Source: Hyperoodon ampullatus (taxonomy: Eukaryota; Chordata; Mammalia; Artiodactyla; Ziphiidae). Taken from it: DNA of 64,000 nt. The DNA is taken from positions 28,691,980 to 28,755,979 of the forward strand of contig OX457074.1 in NCBI GenBank assembly GCA_949752795.1, read 5' to 3'. Positions 47,037 to 58,349 of the stretch are shown here, in pieces. A program made the translations under genes and the position numbers. Within the stretch, counting starts at the first letter, position 1. Every line of letters starts with the position of its first letter. The notes below the pieces were generated by a model that did no database searches, was not told the DNA's origin, and saw only the letters and a list, made by a program, of their open reading frames with translations.

Positions 47037-47322
47037 TTTTTTTTAATTAATTTATATATTTTTGGCTGCGTTGGGTCTTCGTTGCTGTGTGTGGGCTTTC
47101 TCTAGTTGTGGCGAGCAGGGGCTACTCTTCATTGCAGTGCACGCGCTTCTCACTGTGGTGGCTTCGCTTGTTGTGGAGCACGGGCTCTAGGCGTGGGGGC
47201 TTCAGCAGTTGTGGGGCATGGGCTTAGTTGCTCTACAGCATGTTGGATCATCCCGGACCAGGGCTCAAACCCGTGTCCCCTGCACTGGCAGGAGGATTCT
47301 CAACCACTGCCCCACCAGTTAT
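47037..47322 (-). mobile_element. CHR-type SINE, longer variant, minus strand
   Basis: Reversed tail, 'tttggctgcgttgggtcttc', body with 'gagcacgggctctaggcgtg', 'ggctcaaacccgtgtcccct' and a reversed head ending 'gccccaccag'. The outermost head bases are lost or altered. Confidence 0.88.
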
Positions 47323-47371
47323 TCTTTTATAAAAAAATTATTTCCTCATTTGTTTTTATGTGATGATGCCT

Positions 47372-47790
47372 TTATTTATTTATTTTTATTATTGTTTATT
47401 TTTGGCTGTGTTGGGTCTTTGTTGCTTGCTGCGCGCGGGTTTTCTCTAGTTGTGGCAAGTGGGGGCTACTCTTTATTGTGGTGCACGGAATTTCATTGTG
47501 GTGGCTTCTCTTGTTGCGGAGCATGGGCTCTAAGTGCGCAGGCGTCAGCAATTGCAGCACCTGGGCTCAGTAGTTGCGGCACACAGGCCCTAGAGTGCGC
47601 GGGCTTCAGTAGTTGCGGCGTGTGGCCTCAGTAGTTGTGGCTCGCGGGCTCTAGAGCGCAGGCTCAGTAGTTGTGATGTAAGGGCTTAGTTGCTCTGCGG
47701 CAATCAGGATATTCTCGGACCAGGGCTGGAACACATGTCCCCTGCATTGGCAGATGGATTCTTAAACACTGCACCACCAGGAACGTCCCA
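47372..47790 (-). mobile_element. Long CHR-type SINE with repeated body units, minus strand
   Basis: About 420 bp, twice the size of the young CHR copies. The body repeats a unit of about 30-40 bp containing 'cagtagttgcgg' or 'cagtagttgtgg' four or more times (47568-47675). Ends are the (TTTA)n-type tail and the reversed head 'caccaccaggaacgtccc'. Confidence 0.9.
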
Positions 47791-48085
47791 GACGTTCCTT
47801 TTTTTAATGACAATTTTGAAGAGTCCTGGTTCATGTATTTCATAGACTGTCCCTCAACCTGGATTTGTGTGATGTTCTCCTCATGACTGGAATGGAGTTA
47901 GGGTTTTGGGGAAGGAGATATTTACTTTTCATATTTTGTTTCATCTCTCTCTCTTGGCTTTTTATATAAGATATTCAGTACATATAGATTTATATTTTAA
48001 AAAGTATGCTTGTAGACTATTATTTTATAATCTGCTTGCTATTTTGTAATCTGCTTGGGATGATGGTTGTCGTGGTGTTGGTATG
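47791..48085. other. Unassigned short stretch
   Basis: Nothing recognised, and AT-rich. It separates two SINEs. Confidence 0.4.
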
Positions 48086-48292
48086 ATTTTTTTTTTTTTT
48101 TCTGTATGCGGGCCTCTCACTGTTGTGGCCTCTCCCGTTGCAGAGAACAGGCTCCGGATGCGCAGGCTCAGCCGCCATGGCTCACGGGACTAGCCACTCC
48201 GCGGCATGTGGCATCTTCCTGGACCGGGGCACGAACCCGTGTCCCCTGCATCGGCAGGCGATCTCTCAACCACTGTGCCACCAGGGAAGCCC
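48086..48292 (-). mobile_element. CHR SINE, minus strand
   Basis: T-run, 'tgtatgcgggcctctcactg', body 'ccgccatggctcacgggact', reversed head 'ccaccagggaagccc'. Moderate divergence. Confidence 0.92.
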
Positions 48293-50740
48293 GGTACACT
48301 TTTGTTGTAATTATGCAGTTGGCTCTCTTGCGTTCATTTATATTTTATTTATAAAGCTCCACTGCTTTGGATTATGATGTGTTTACAAGGCTACACAGAT
48401 AGTCTGGAAGGGAAATGCAGAAATACAAATGACAGAAAATATTTTATAATAATAAAATTTTCTTGGCAAGCAGCAAACTTTTCTCAAAGTCAGTCTTTTA
48501 ATATAATTTGCTTGCTTCATAAATATGGTTTTTTTTGTTTTTTCATATCTTTATTGATTAGTAAGCATGTTAAATGACTTGGGAGGAATCTCACTCTCTT
48601 CAAGAAATAATTTGGAATTATTGATCCAGAATGCTGACAGTTCTCAAAAATGGGTCAGGATAATCAAAGTAATAGATGGAAAAAAAATCTCAATTTTAGC
48701 TCTTGATATAACTTTTCTTAAATTTAGGGTTCTTTTTTATAAATTAACTTACTAAAAGAGATGGTGGAAGGTCCATCAAGATGTTTATTTTATGTATTTC
48801 AAGCATTTTACTCTGCGGTATTGAATTCTATTCATTCTGGAATTTAGGAGAATTTACCTCTTTATGAAAGAGATTATTGAAAGTAGAAAATGATTGATGA
48901 CCTTCGCTTCCAGTTTTCTTCTCAATAGACTTAGTCTCTCTTTTAATGCTTCTTGCATACTCAGTAATTTTATAACTTTTAGAGAAAAATGCAAGTCTGG
49001 CTGAATATTAAGCACAGTACAATAAATAAAGCTTTTTTACTTTGCAGACTATTTTACATGTGTGTCCCATAGATTCATCAGAGATTCTAGTTTTGGATAA
49101 AGGCAAGTACATTTAAAGACAATACAACATCCCTGTCTATGACATTGGCATTCAAATGAGAAGTGAATTTGGTTCAGGACAGTTCTTGAAATGCTTAGCA
49201 TTTAGGTTATTTTAGGTCAACTCTTTGGGAAATTCAATTAGAGTATTTATTAAATGGTTTTAGTGAGCTGATTGGTTGTCATGTCATGTCATAGTTGGTA
49301 TAAAACATGACTCCTATTTCTAAAATAGTTGTGTTGGTCAGATAAGGCATCTTACATGATGTATTTAATCCAAGATAATGGATGAGTAAGAGGCAGGTCA
49401 TTCTCTAGGAAGTAATTTTGGTTTTGAGAGAGGCATTCTTAGGGAAGTAGGCCTTGAATTGTTCATTTAGAGCTGGGCAGGATTGAGATCCGGAGAGAGG
49501 AGGGTAAGGATATTTGGGTAGAGGGAAGGGCATTGGCAGAGCCTCAGATGCCTGATGTTTACTGGGGCCTGTGTGGGAATGGTGGGAAAGTTGGGTTGCA
49601 GTCAGCCTGTGGGTGGCCTGGACGTTGGGTAATAAGCGTGGCTGTCAGTTTATGGGCGCCCTCTCTAGAGTGGTCTGTAACTTGCTTCCTCCCTGAGGAA
49701 GTGTGACACGCTTTTGCTAGCTGCAGTGTTTTCCCCACAGCTGTGCTGTCCATTGAGGAGAAGGGGGCCTGCTCTGCCATGGCTTCCTTAATCCTCAGGG
49801 TATGGCGTGTGAGTTATTTTAATAATGTATCAATCTGCCTTTTCTTTCTTTTGTCACAATGCATTTACTTTCTAACGTGGTCTTGTTTTCAGGGTAATAA
49901 TTGGGTCTCCACAGGAAAAATCATAATGTATGAGGCAAATTACTGACTTAAAAAATGAATCTCTAATATTTTTCTAGTAGCTCTTCTTTTGTTTAAATTT
50001 TTGTTTTGTTAGTTATGTAAAGAAACTTATGTATACTAATTTCTGCTTAGGTGGATAGTGGTACTGTTTAGCACATCTCATTGGTCTTCTGAAACCTTTA
50101 CAAATGCAGTTTGATTCATTCCAGCCAAGTTAATTATGAGGTACATCATTTTTTTCCACTAATGGAGATAAATGTAAAAGACAGAGATACAGAAATCATC
50201 TTCAGTTTAGATTGAAGAAATTTTCGTTACTACTGTTTTTTCCTGCTATTTGATCACAGTTTATTTTTATTTTTTGAAGTCTGTCTCTAATCAAATAAGA
50301 TTTAATGTTTTAGCAGTAAAAGCGGACCCTGATTGAATTAATAAGAATAGTTAATTTAAGGACAATAATTGATTTTTAAAAATATAAAAGTACATTTCAT
50401 GACTTGATTTCAAGATGATCTGGTGGTATTCTTATACTGTCGCAGAAGGAAGTCCACAGTGGGATGAGAATGATGCCTACAAATCACCACCCTTATTATC
50501 TATTACTGAACATGCCTTAGTCCAGGCCAGTCTGCCTATCACCTCTGTGGTACACTGTTCATTTCATTTTCTTCCAGGATTTACTTTTGGTCCTGGACCA
50601 ATTATCTAGCTGTGATGGGATTCTTCAAAAGTATCCTACATTTTGTACTTAGTGAACTAGTGATTGTTCTGTTTGCAGACATTCTTTCTGAGGCTCTACT
50701 CTTGCCTCGAAAACCTACATTTGCAGAAAGGGAAATGTAT
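48293..50740. other. Unassigned stretch, no supported gene
   Basis: 2.4 kb of AT-rich, apparently repeat-poor DNA. A 64-codon plus-strand frame at 50415-50609 and a 73-codon minus-strand frame at 49559-49780 have no matching splice structure. This could be intron of the downstream gene. Confidence 0.45.
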
Positions 50741-50754
50741 AGGTTTTCCTTTTA

Positions 50755-51052
50755 AATGTATTTATTTTTATTTATTTTTTATTTATTTTTGGCTGTGTTG
50801 GGTCTTCGTTTCTGTGCAAGGGCCTTCTCTAGTTGCGGCGAGCGGGGGCCACTCCTCATCGTGGTGCGTGGGCCTCTTACTGCCGTGGCCCCTCTTGTTG
50901 CAGAGCACAGGCTCTAGACGCGCAGGCTCAGTAGTTGTGGCTCACGGGCCCAGTTGCCCCGTGGCATGTGGGATCGTCCCATTCCAGGTCTCGAACCCGT
51001 GTCCCCCCCATTGGCAGGCAGACACTCAACCACTGCACCACCAGGGAAGCCC
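50755..51052 (-). mobile_element. CHR-type SINE, longer variant, minus strand, with perfect 14-bp duplication
   Basis: (TTTA)n tail, 'tttggctgtgttgggtcttc', body 'gcgaggctcagtagttgtgg-like', 'ctcgaacccgtgtccccccc' and reversed head 'ccaccagggaagccc'. The flanks 'aggttttcctttta' at 50741-50754 and 51053-51066 are identical. Confidence 0.94.
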
Positions 51053-51149
51053 AGGTTTTCCTTTTATTAACAAATGTATCCTTCTTTATTTCTTTCTAGT
51101 TTTTAAAAACCGTGTCCATTGTGACATTGAGATTCATATTTAAAAATAA

Positions 51150-52180
51150 TTTTAAAATTTTATTCTTAAAATTATCATACAGTAAAACTAACTTTTTTCT
51201 TTTATAATGTTAATTTAACACGTGTAGTTTGTGCAACCATCACTACAATCAGAATACAGAATAATATTATCACCCCCCTGAATTCCCTGATGCTATCCTT
51301 TTATAGTTAACTGTCCCCATCCTATAACCTCTGCAACCACTGACCTTTTCTCCATCCCTATAGTTTTGTCTTTTTGAGAATGTCCTATAAGTGGAATCAT
51401 ACATGTAAGCTTTTGAGACTGGGTTCTTTTACTGTGTCTTTGAGATTCATCTAAGTTATGGCATGTATTGAAAGTTTATTCCTTTTTATTACTGAGTAGT
51501 TTTCCATTGTCACTCATTAAAGGACATTTGCGTTGTTTCCAATTTTTAACATTTAGGAATAGAGCTGCTGTAAACATTTGTGTACAGACTTTTGTGCAAA
51601 CATAGTTTTCATTTCTCTATCTCTAGGGTAGCTGTCTCTGGGGAGAGGGGATTGCTGGGTGATATAGTGAGTATATTTTTAACTTTATAAGAAACTGTCA
51701 ACGCTTTTTCCAGAGTGTCTGTACCATTTTGTATTCTCCCACTAGCAATGTACGAGAATTCCACCTATTCCACATCACTGACACTATCAGTGATTTTAAT
51801 TTAGCCATTCTAATAGGTATGTGGTAATATCTTATCATGGTTTTAATTTGCATTTCTCTGATGACTAATGCCATTGGACATCTTTTCATGTGCTTATTTG
51901 CCATCATTAGATCCTCTTAGTGGAGTGCCGTTGAAATCTTTTGCCTAGCTTTTAATTGGGTTGTTTTCTTATTGTTGAGTTTTGAGAATTCTTTATATAT
52001 TTGGATACAAATCCTTTTTCAGGTATGTTATTTGCCGTTGTTTTTTTCTCAGGCTTTAGCTTGGCTTCGTATCCTTCTAACATAATAGTGTCTTTCAAAG
52101 AGGAAAAAGGTTTAATTTTGAGAAAGTCCAGTTCATAAATTTTTTTCTTTTTTATATTATACTAAGATGGGTAGGTTTTT
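51150..52180 (-). mobile_element. Old L1 3' fragment, minus strand
   Basis: Reversed L1 3' region: 'tttgtgcaaccatcactaca', 'aagtggaatcatacatgtaa', 'tttgcatttctctgatgact' and 'tcttttcatgtgcttatttg'. It runs to about 52.18 kb and is heavily decayed. Confidence 0.85.
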
Positions 52181-52574
52181 AAATAAGTTTCTCATCTATA
52201 AAAGTGGTGAAAAGTAATTTAGTGATGGGAATATCCTCATAAAGTTGACTTTGTGGAAGGTGCAAATGTTATTTTCTGGAAAGGTAGTACTAATTAATAT
52301 ACCTCTTAGTCTTGGGAACATCTAGGACTTTTGTTTAACCAAAGGATGCAATTGGTTGAGGTTTGTGAGGCTTTTCACACTTTTTCAAAAAATGATAATC
52401 ACTAATGTGGTTAAATATGTATACTTTCATAATGCAGACCTATGTAGGAATTAGTCCTTAAGACTCTTCCAGGGTTAAAATAGTGGTATATTACATTCCC
52501 ATTTGATGCTTTTGTGAGTGCCTGAGTTTGAGTTTCTGCTTCACTGGAACAATATTCGAACTCTGAGTGTAGGT

Positions 52575-52860
52575 TCAGATTCAGTGTCTTGGCTAAAAGC
52601 ACGAGCTGCATCAGAATGTCTGCATTTGAATCCTGCCTTTTATTTACAGTGTAACTGTGGGTGAGTAACTTAACTTGTCTGTGCTTCAGTTTCCTTATCT
52701 GTTAGTGTGAATGATAATAATAATATCCACCTTTTAAGGTCATTATGAGGACTCAAGCACATTACATAATATAGTCATTTCAACGGCCTCTGGCCCACAG
52801 TAAGCATTCAGCAAATGGCTCTTGTTATTATTCTTATTATTATTGCTGAAATAGCTTTAT
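52575..52860 (+). mobile_element. MIR SINE, plus strand
   Basis: 'gcatttgaatcctgcctttt', 'aacttgtctgtgcttcagtt', 'ttccttatctgttagtgtga' and 'cagtaagcattcagcaaatg' follow the MIR order. Nearly full length. Confidence 0.85.
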
Positions 52861-54860
52861 GATAAAATTGTTTAAACAAATGTTTTGGAATATTTTCAAG
52901 AGTCAGAATAAGCACATATCACACTAAGTCATTTCTCTCCAATGCCCACTTTTTTCTCTTTGCACTTGTTATTATTAATCAATACCTGTGACCAGTGTTT
53001 TTAATAATCATGTATATATACACTGTTTTACAAGACAGCTATCAGTTCATTCCATTTTTTCACATCCTGTGAGGTACTAATCAGATATACACATATACAT
53101 CAGTTCGCTTCAGCTGCCTGAAATATCAACCTAAATTGGCTTAAGCTGGAAAGAAATTTGAGTTAGGCTCACCTAACTGCAAAGTCAGGCACAGCTAGCT
53201 GGATTCAGGGCTCAAGTAAAGTCATCAGGACTCAGGTTCTCCCCACGAGTCAACTCTGCCTTTTCCTGTATGGACTTCAGTTGTAGGAACTGTATGTTAG
53301 AAAATCGGCTGTAGCATATTCACCCCCTGTAGCCTGTCAGCGTTTAGATTCAGCCGGAAAGAGCGCCTGTCTCTTTCCCAGAAGCCTCAGCAAAAGTCTC
53401 ATTGGCTCTTATGGGGTCACATGTCTGACCTGGAGCCAATCGCTGTTTGAGGCTGTGAGACTGGGATTGGCCAGTTCTGGTCACGTGGCACCCGTGGCTC
53501 TTTGGCGGAGTCGATCCCACCAGAGCCACGCTGACTGAGAGGCGGGGAGAGGTGCCTACTCTGAGGGAATTTGTGGACTTTTATTACCAGAAAAAGGGAT
53601 GGACGCTGGCTGGTCAAACGACTAATGTGCTGTTAGGCTCTTTTTGTAGATCGGCAACGGATCACAGGGGTTAATGGATTTGAATTAGACCGGATTTGAA
53701 TTAGAACCTTGGTTACTGATTCCAGCTTTTTTGTCTGTGAAGTTACATCCTCCAGGAGTGCCATTCCCCACAGGGGCAGGCGTTTGCAGAAAGTTAGTGT
53801 TGTGTATTCTTTTGGTGAAAGTTGGATAATTTTTAACAGGAAGAGAAAGAGTCAAGGCAAATAGGGGTGGCCTTCTCAATGGGTGGACGTGGTGCTTCTT
53901 CCCACACTGGTGGGTTTAAGCGACTCAGCGCCCTTCTCCGGGCCTTTCTGTCCCCATGGCAGAGGCTGTACAAGACCCAGCCTGGTCAGTGTCTGTCTGC
54001 TATGTGGCAGGGTTGCATGCTGTAGACACGGGTGTATCCGTGTATCCTGGCCAAGAGTGTTGGCTACACGGTGATGTGTGTCTGGTGCTGGCGTCGTATA
54101 GAGGTAGTTTCTAGATCTCTGTATTTTTTATAGTCCATTTTAGTGTGGCTTGAGACATTGTCTCACTTTGACTTCGGCTGGCAGTTTCTATTTTATGTTT
54201 TTCATGAAGACGCTTGAACTTCTTCAGGAGTATGTGTAGCCAGGTCATGCTGTTTTCTGAAGAACCAGAGAAGACAGTTACCAGAGACCTGCCTTGTATG
54301 GAGAGCTACGCTACAGAAGTAGCCACAGTGAGGTTCAGGGAGACCGCAGTTAGAATTGAACTGTTGGGACCTGATTAATTGTGGTAGGCATCTTCATATC
54401 CAGTGCTGAGGTGGGCACCTGAGCCTACATATCAGAGACATTAACTCTTGAAATTAAGTCACTTCCCCCCATAGCTCCGGGAGTTAGTAATTCTGTCCCT
54501 AATCTCTACTTCTGTGTTACTTTTATTGAGATATCCCTGGCTAATATGTTTGGTGATTAATGTTGATGGTAGGCTTTGTGATCTCCCCTCAGAGCCAGTT
54601 TTAGGGGTTAGCTTGTCTTTGTCAGCGATGTACAAGTACACTTGTTTCTCCAGTGGCTATTGGAGAGCATAATCATTATTATGATTGCATAATCATAACC
54701 ATTATTAGTTTACCGAGATGTTGAAAATGGGTGAAAATAATTCCTCTGTCAAGTAGATAAAGTAGTTACATAGCATGATATTTTATTTTCTATAAATACA
54801 GTGTTGTATGTTGAAATCTGTAAAGTGATTTCCACTTTGTATAAATTGAAAATATGGAAT
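52861..54860. other. Mostly unassigned, old repeat at 53.1-53.5 kb
   Basis: 53105-53480 ('aactgcaaagtcaggcacag', 'cagggctcaagtaaagtcat', 'ggggtcacatgtctgacctg') resembles an old MER-type DNA transposon in plus orientation that I cannot name. The remainder shows no gene. Small frames near 53.4-53.9 kb lack splice context. Confidence 0.4.
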
Positions 54861-54864
54861 TTTA

Positions 54865-55150
54865 GTGAAATAACACTAGCTAACACTTACTGAGCACTCA
54901 CTGTATGCCAGGCATTCTTTTAAGCACTTTACACGTATTATTTCGCTTAATTCTTAAGTGAAAATAAATAACCATAGGAGGTAGGTATTAGTTGTCTCCT
55001 TGCCATTTTAGAGGTGAGCAAGTTGAGATACTTGAGGCTAAGTCATTTGCTCCAGGTCACACAGCTGGTGAGTGACACAGTTGGTGAGTGACAGCTGGTG
55101 AGTTCTGAATGTAAGTCCTCTGGCTCCAAGTCTGTGCTTTGGATCACTAT
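54865..55150 (-). mobile_element. MIR SINE, minus strand
   Basis: 'acttactgagcactcactgt', 'ccattttagaggtgagcaag' and 'tccaggtcacacagctggtg' are the reversed MIR. A short local duplication of 'gtgagtgacacagttggtga' type occurs at 55065-55100. Confidence 0.85.
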
Positions 55151-55344
55151 GCTGTGTTCTGTCCCTAGTAAAGATTTTAGCTCATGTGTTGTTAGTTTTT
55201 CTTTTCATTTTGCTTCCTTTTGTAATATTTTCTAGATGTGGGCTAAGAGTTTTATAGAGAAGATTTGCTAAATCTAGGACCTTTGGAATCCATGGATTTA
55301 TCCATCTTCTGTTGCTGTTATTTGGCAAGCAAACACTATATGCT

Positions 55345-55556
55345 TGTTTATATCAGTAGGTGTCAACCAGGAATGATTTTGCCACCCCAGGGGACATTTG
55401 CTGATGTCTGGAGACAGACATCTTTAGTTGTCGTAAGTCAGGAGACGTGCTCCTGGCACCTAGTGGTCAGAGGCCGGGATGCTGCTGAAACATTTATGAG
55501 GCACAGGACAGCCTTCCGCGACAAAGAATTGTTCAGCCCAAAATGTCAATAACATC
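55345..55556 (+). mobile_element. MER5-type hAT DNA transposon, plus strand
   Basis: 'ttttgccaccccaggggaca', 'tttgctgatgtctggagaca', 'cctagtggtcagaggccggg' and 'ttcagcccaaaatgtcaata' match the non-autonomous MER5 (Charlie-derived) consensus as I know it. No transposase is encoded. Confidence 0.85.
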
Positions 55557-56344
55557 AACTCTGGCCTATAGAATAAGTGACTGATGATCTTGTAATGCCA
55601 TTCTGATCTCTAATGGGCAAAGTCACATTACTAATGTAGAAATGATTACTTTTGATGTTTGTTTGATAATTGATTTCCTGAAATTAATGCATGTTTGTAT
55701 AAGGGACATAAACATCAACCATAACTTAAATATTGAAGTTCCCTTAAAGTAAACTGGGAATTACAGCCCACTGAGGGAGAGCTGAGGAAGTTTAAAGGGA
55801 GGCCATGTAATGTCTGAGGATGCAATACTCTAAATATTTGTTGGATTACCTTGTGAATTACACAATTAGATTTCATTTTTTTTGTGTTGTATTAACTTGT
55901 CAAATGTATAAACATTTTAAATATCCTGTAAGTTTTAAAACCGTGTTTTGGTATTTTTTAATTAAAAATTTCATACTGAGAAAAGTGGAGAATATTACAT
56001 TGTACCCCGTGTATGTACCACCCATATTTAACAAATGCTAACAAATACTGAAGTCCATTTTGAGCTCTTTCTCATCCCATCCCTTAGGTGTTTCTACATT
56101 TTTTATTATACCAAACATCTCAAAAGTTGAAGGGGCCTGGAACTCTTCCGACGTCTGTCGTCAGGCCTCACTCACTGCTGCTGCCTTTTGTCTGCCTGTC
56201 AGCTTCTCCCCTCATCTTTCACTGCAATATATAGGCGGTAGAGGGCGGAGCCGGGTTGTCTTTTCAAAGCTGGAAAGGCCAGGCCGAGAGTGGATGCGTA
56301 GCCTGGAGGGAGGCGGGAGGACAATAAGTATGGGTTTCCCCCAA
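55557..56344. other. Unassigned stretch
   Basis: No gene. Text at 55945-56120 ('gaatattacattgtaccccg', 'gtaccacccatatttaacaa') resembles a decayed reversed L1-type 3' end. A small moderately GC-rich patch lies at 56230-56320 and is too small for a CpG island. Confidence 0.4.
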
Positions 56345-56745
56345 TGACTGAAAGCAGAGCGTTCCCATGAAACCTTTCATAAGCCGAAGTGGCATAAAGT
56401 GAAGAAGCAGTGACCATAGGACACATCTTGCCAACGGAAGCACAAAATAAATTGAGCTAAAGTACAGAAGCTCAGTGACAGTTCAAAGCTATGGTGGCTT
56501 GATGCTGAGGTGCTGAGTGTGGTTCCCAGGAAGGAGCTGGGTGGTGCCCCTTGCACCCGCTTTTGCAGCCCACAGTGCGAATTGCCTCTGTACGGGCTGC
56601 TGCACAACACATGCCGGGCACTGTTCTCATTTCCCCCCCTTTTTTTGTGAAAATAGATACCTCTTTGGATTTCTTTTGGTTGGGAAAACAGGCGCTAACG
56701 TGGGTCTTTCTTAAGAGCGAAGTGGCATAAATTGAGCTTTGAAAG
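56345..56745. repeat. Unnamed repeat bounded by an 18-bp direct repeat
   Basis: 'cgaagtggcataaagtga' at 56385-56402 recurs as 'cgaagtggcataaattga' at 56718-56735. The interval also holds 'ttcaaagctatggtggcttg' and a C/T run. It gives the impression of an old interspersed repeat, possibly LTR-like, but I cannot name it. Confidence 0.4.
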
Positions 56746-57091
56746 GATGGAGGAGACCTGTACTTTGGGGCCGTTTGGTGAGGTAGAAAGTGGGGAGAGT
56801 GAGTGAGGTTGGGAACAGGCAAGAAGAGCAGTCTCGGAGCCAACAGACATGGTGGTGGGAGGTCTGCAAGCATGGTCCGCCGGAGCAATGTTGTGACTGT
56901 CAGGTCAGAGGATCTTATGTCTTCTTTGCCCAGGATTGCTGCTCCCTGCATTATGAGTGGTATAGCTCAGGAGAGGCTACGCTTGAATTCTCAATCTCTA
57001 TTACTTGGACTGCTTAGTGGTGTGTTATTAATGGCAATGCCTGCTTATCACCAGTTGTTCACAGGACTTCTACATGATAGGTTCCTTCTTT

Positions 57092-57218
57092 TTTTTTTTT
57101 TTTTTTTTTGACTACAACATGCCGCCTGCGGGATCTTAGTTCCCGACCAGGGATCAAACCCTCCCCCCGCCCCTTTCCGCCGTGGAGGAAGCGCGGAGTC
57201 CCAACCACTGCACTGCCC
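57092..57218 (-). mobile_element. Short tRNA-derived SINE, minus strand, with perfect 16-bp duplication
   Basis: T-run of 22, then 'acatgccgcctgcgggatct', 'tagttcccgaccagggatca', and 'gcggagtcccaaccactgca'. It is shorter than the CHR copies and lacks the CHR body. The flanks 'gataggttccttcttt' at 57076-57091 and 57219-57234 are identical, so the whole insertion is delimited. Confidence 0.9.
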
Positions 57219-57234
57219 GATAGGTTCCTTCTTT

Positions 57235-57779
57235 ATTTAAACACCTCCCATCATGCTCCATTGCTATGGAATAAAGCCCTCACTTCTTGTGACATTGGAG
57301 GGCATTCATAGCTCCTATCCCTCCTTCTCTGACACACCTGGAGTGTATCATGTGCTTTTTCTTGTCTTGGTGACTTCTTGTGCATTCTCTCTGATAAACT
57401 CCCCTGTGCTCTCCCTATCAACTCTGCACAGTGAACTTGTGTTCTTCTTTTGAGGGCAGCTCATGCCTTTCGGCAGATGGAAGGTATTTCTTGTTATTTT
57501 TCATTTGTGCTTTGCCTGTCTTGCTAGAATCTGAGTTTCTTGAAAGCAGTGATGGCATGCTTCCTCTTTGAGTTTAGTGCTGCTAACACAGGGCCTGGCC
57601 TCAGGAAATGTTTGCTGAACTGAATTAATAGCCAGTTCGAACTTGCCCTTGAGCCAGTGTTTTGTACTGGTGGGAAAAATCCTACACGGTGTGGACTTTG
57701 ATTCTCTGAAGTGTCAGTTACAGTATTGTAAGACGGAAGATAGGAGTCTGGGATAGGAAACAGTTTTGCACTTTCCGTT
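57235..57779. other. Unassigned stretch, part possibly L2
   Basis: 'cagggcctggcctcaggaaatg' and following text near 57590 resemble an L2 3' end in plus orientation. No gene is seen. Confidence 0.4.
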
Positions 57780-57997
57780 TTTTTTTTTTTTTTTTTTTTT
57801 TTTTTGCGGTACGCGGTCCTCTCACTGTTGTGGCCTCTCCCGTTGTGCAGCACAGACTCCGGACGCGCAGGCACAGCAGCCATGGCTCATGGGCCCAGCC
57901 ACTCTGCGGCATGTGGGATCTTCCTGAACCGGGACATGAACCCGTGTCCCCTGCATCGGCAGGCGTTCTCTCAAACACCGTGCCACCAGGGAAGCCC
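57780..57997 (-). mobile_element. CHR SINE, minus strand
   Basis: T-run of about 27, 'tgcggtacgcggtcctctca', body 'cgcaggcacagcagccatgg', reversed head 'ccaccagggaagccc'. No convincing target-site duplication was found. Confidence 0.93.
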
Positions 57998-58078
57998 TAG
58001 ATTTCTTTTGTTAATGCAGAGCCTAGTTTACTACCCACTCCCCCGATATTGTTATCTACTTTAATTATGTGTTCTTTT

Positions 58079-58333
58079 TAAATTTTAATTATTTATTTAT
58101 TTGGTTGCACCGTGTCTTAGTTGCAGCAGGTTGGCTCCTTAGTTGCGGCTCAAGGGCTCCCCAGTTGCAGCAGGCAGGCTCCTTTAGTTGCGGCTCGCAG
58201 GTTCCTTAACTGTGGTGTGTGAACTCTTAGTTGCAGCATGCATGTGAGACCTATTTCCCTGACCAGGGATCGAACCCGGGCTCCCTGCATTGGGAGCACA
58301 GAGTCTTAACCACTGCACCAGCAGGGAAGTTCC
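58079..58333 (-). mobile_element. tRNA-derived SINE with repeated body, minus strand
   Basis: (ATTT)n tail, 'tggttgcaccgtgtcttagt', four units of the type 'cttagttgcagcaggttggct' shortened or varied, 'tgaccagggatcgaacccgg', and reversed head 'ccagcagggaagttcc'. The flanks 'aattatgtgttctttt' (58063-58078) and 'aattatgtgttccttt' (58334-58349) are a 16-bp duplication with one mismatch. Confidence 0.9.
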
Positions 58334-58349
58334 AATTATGTGTTCCTTT

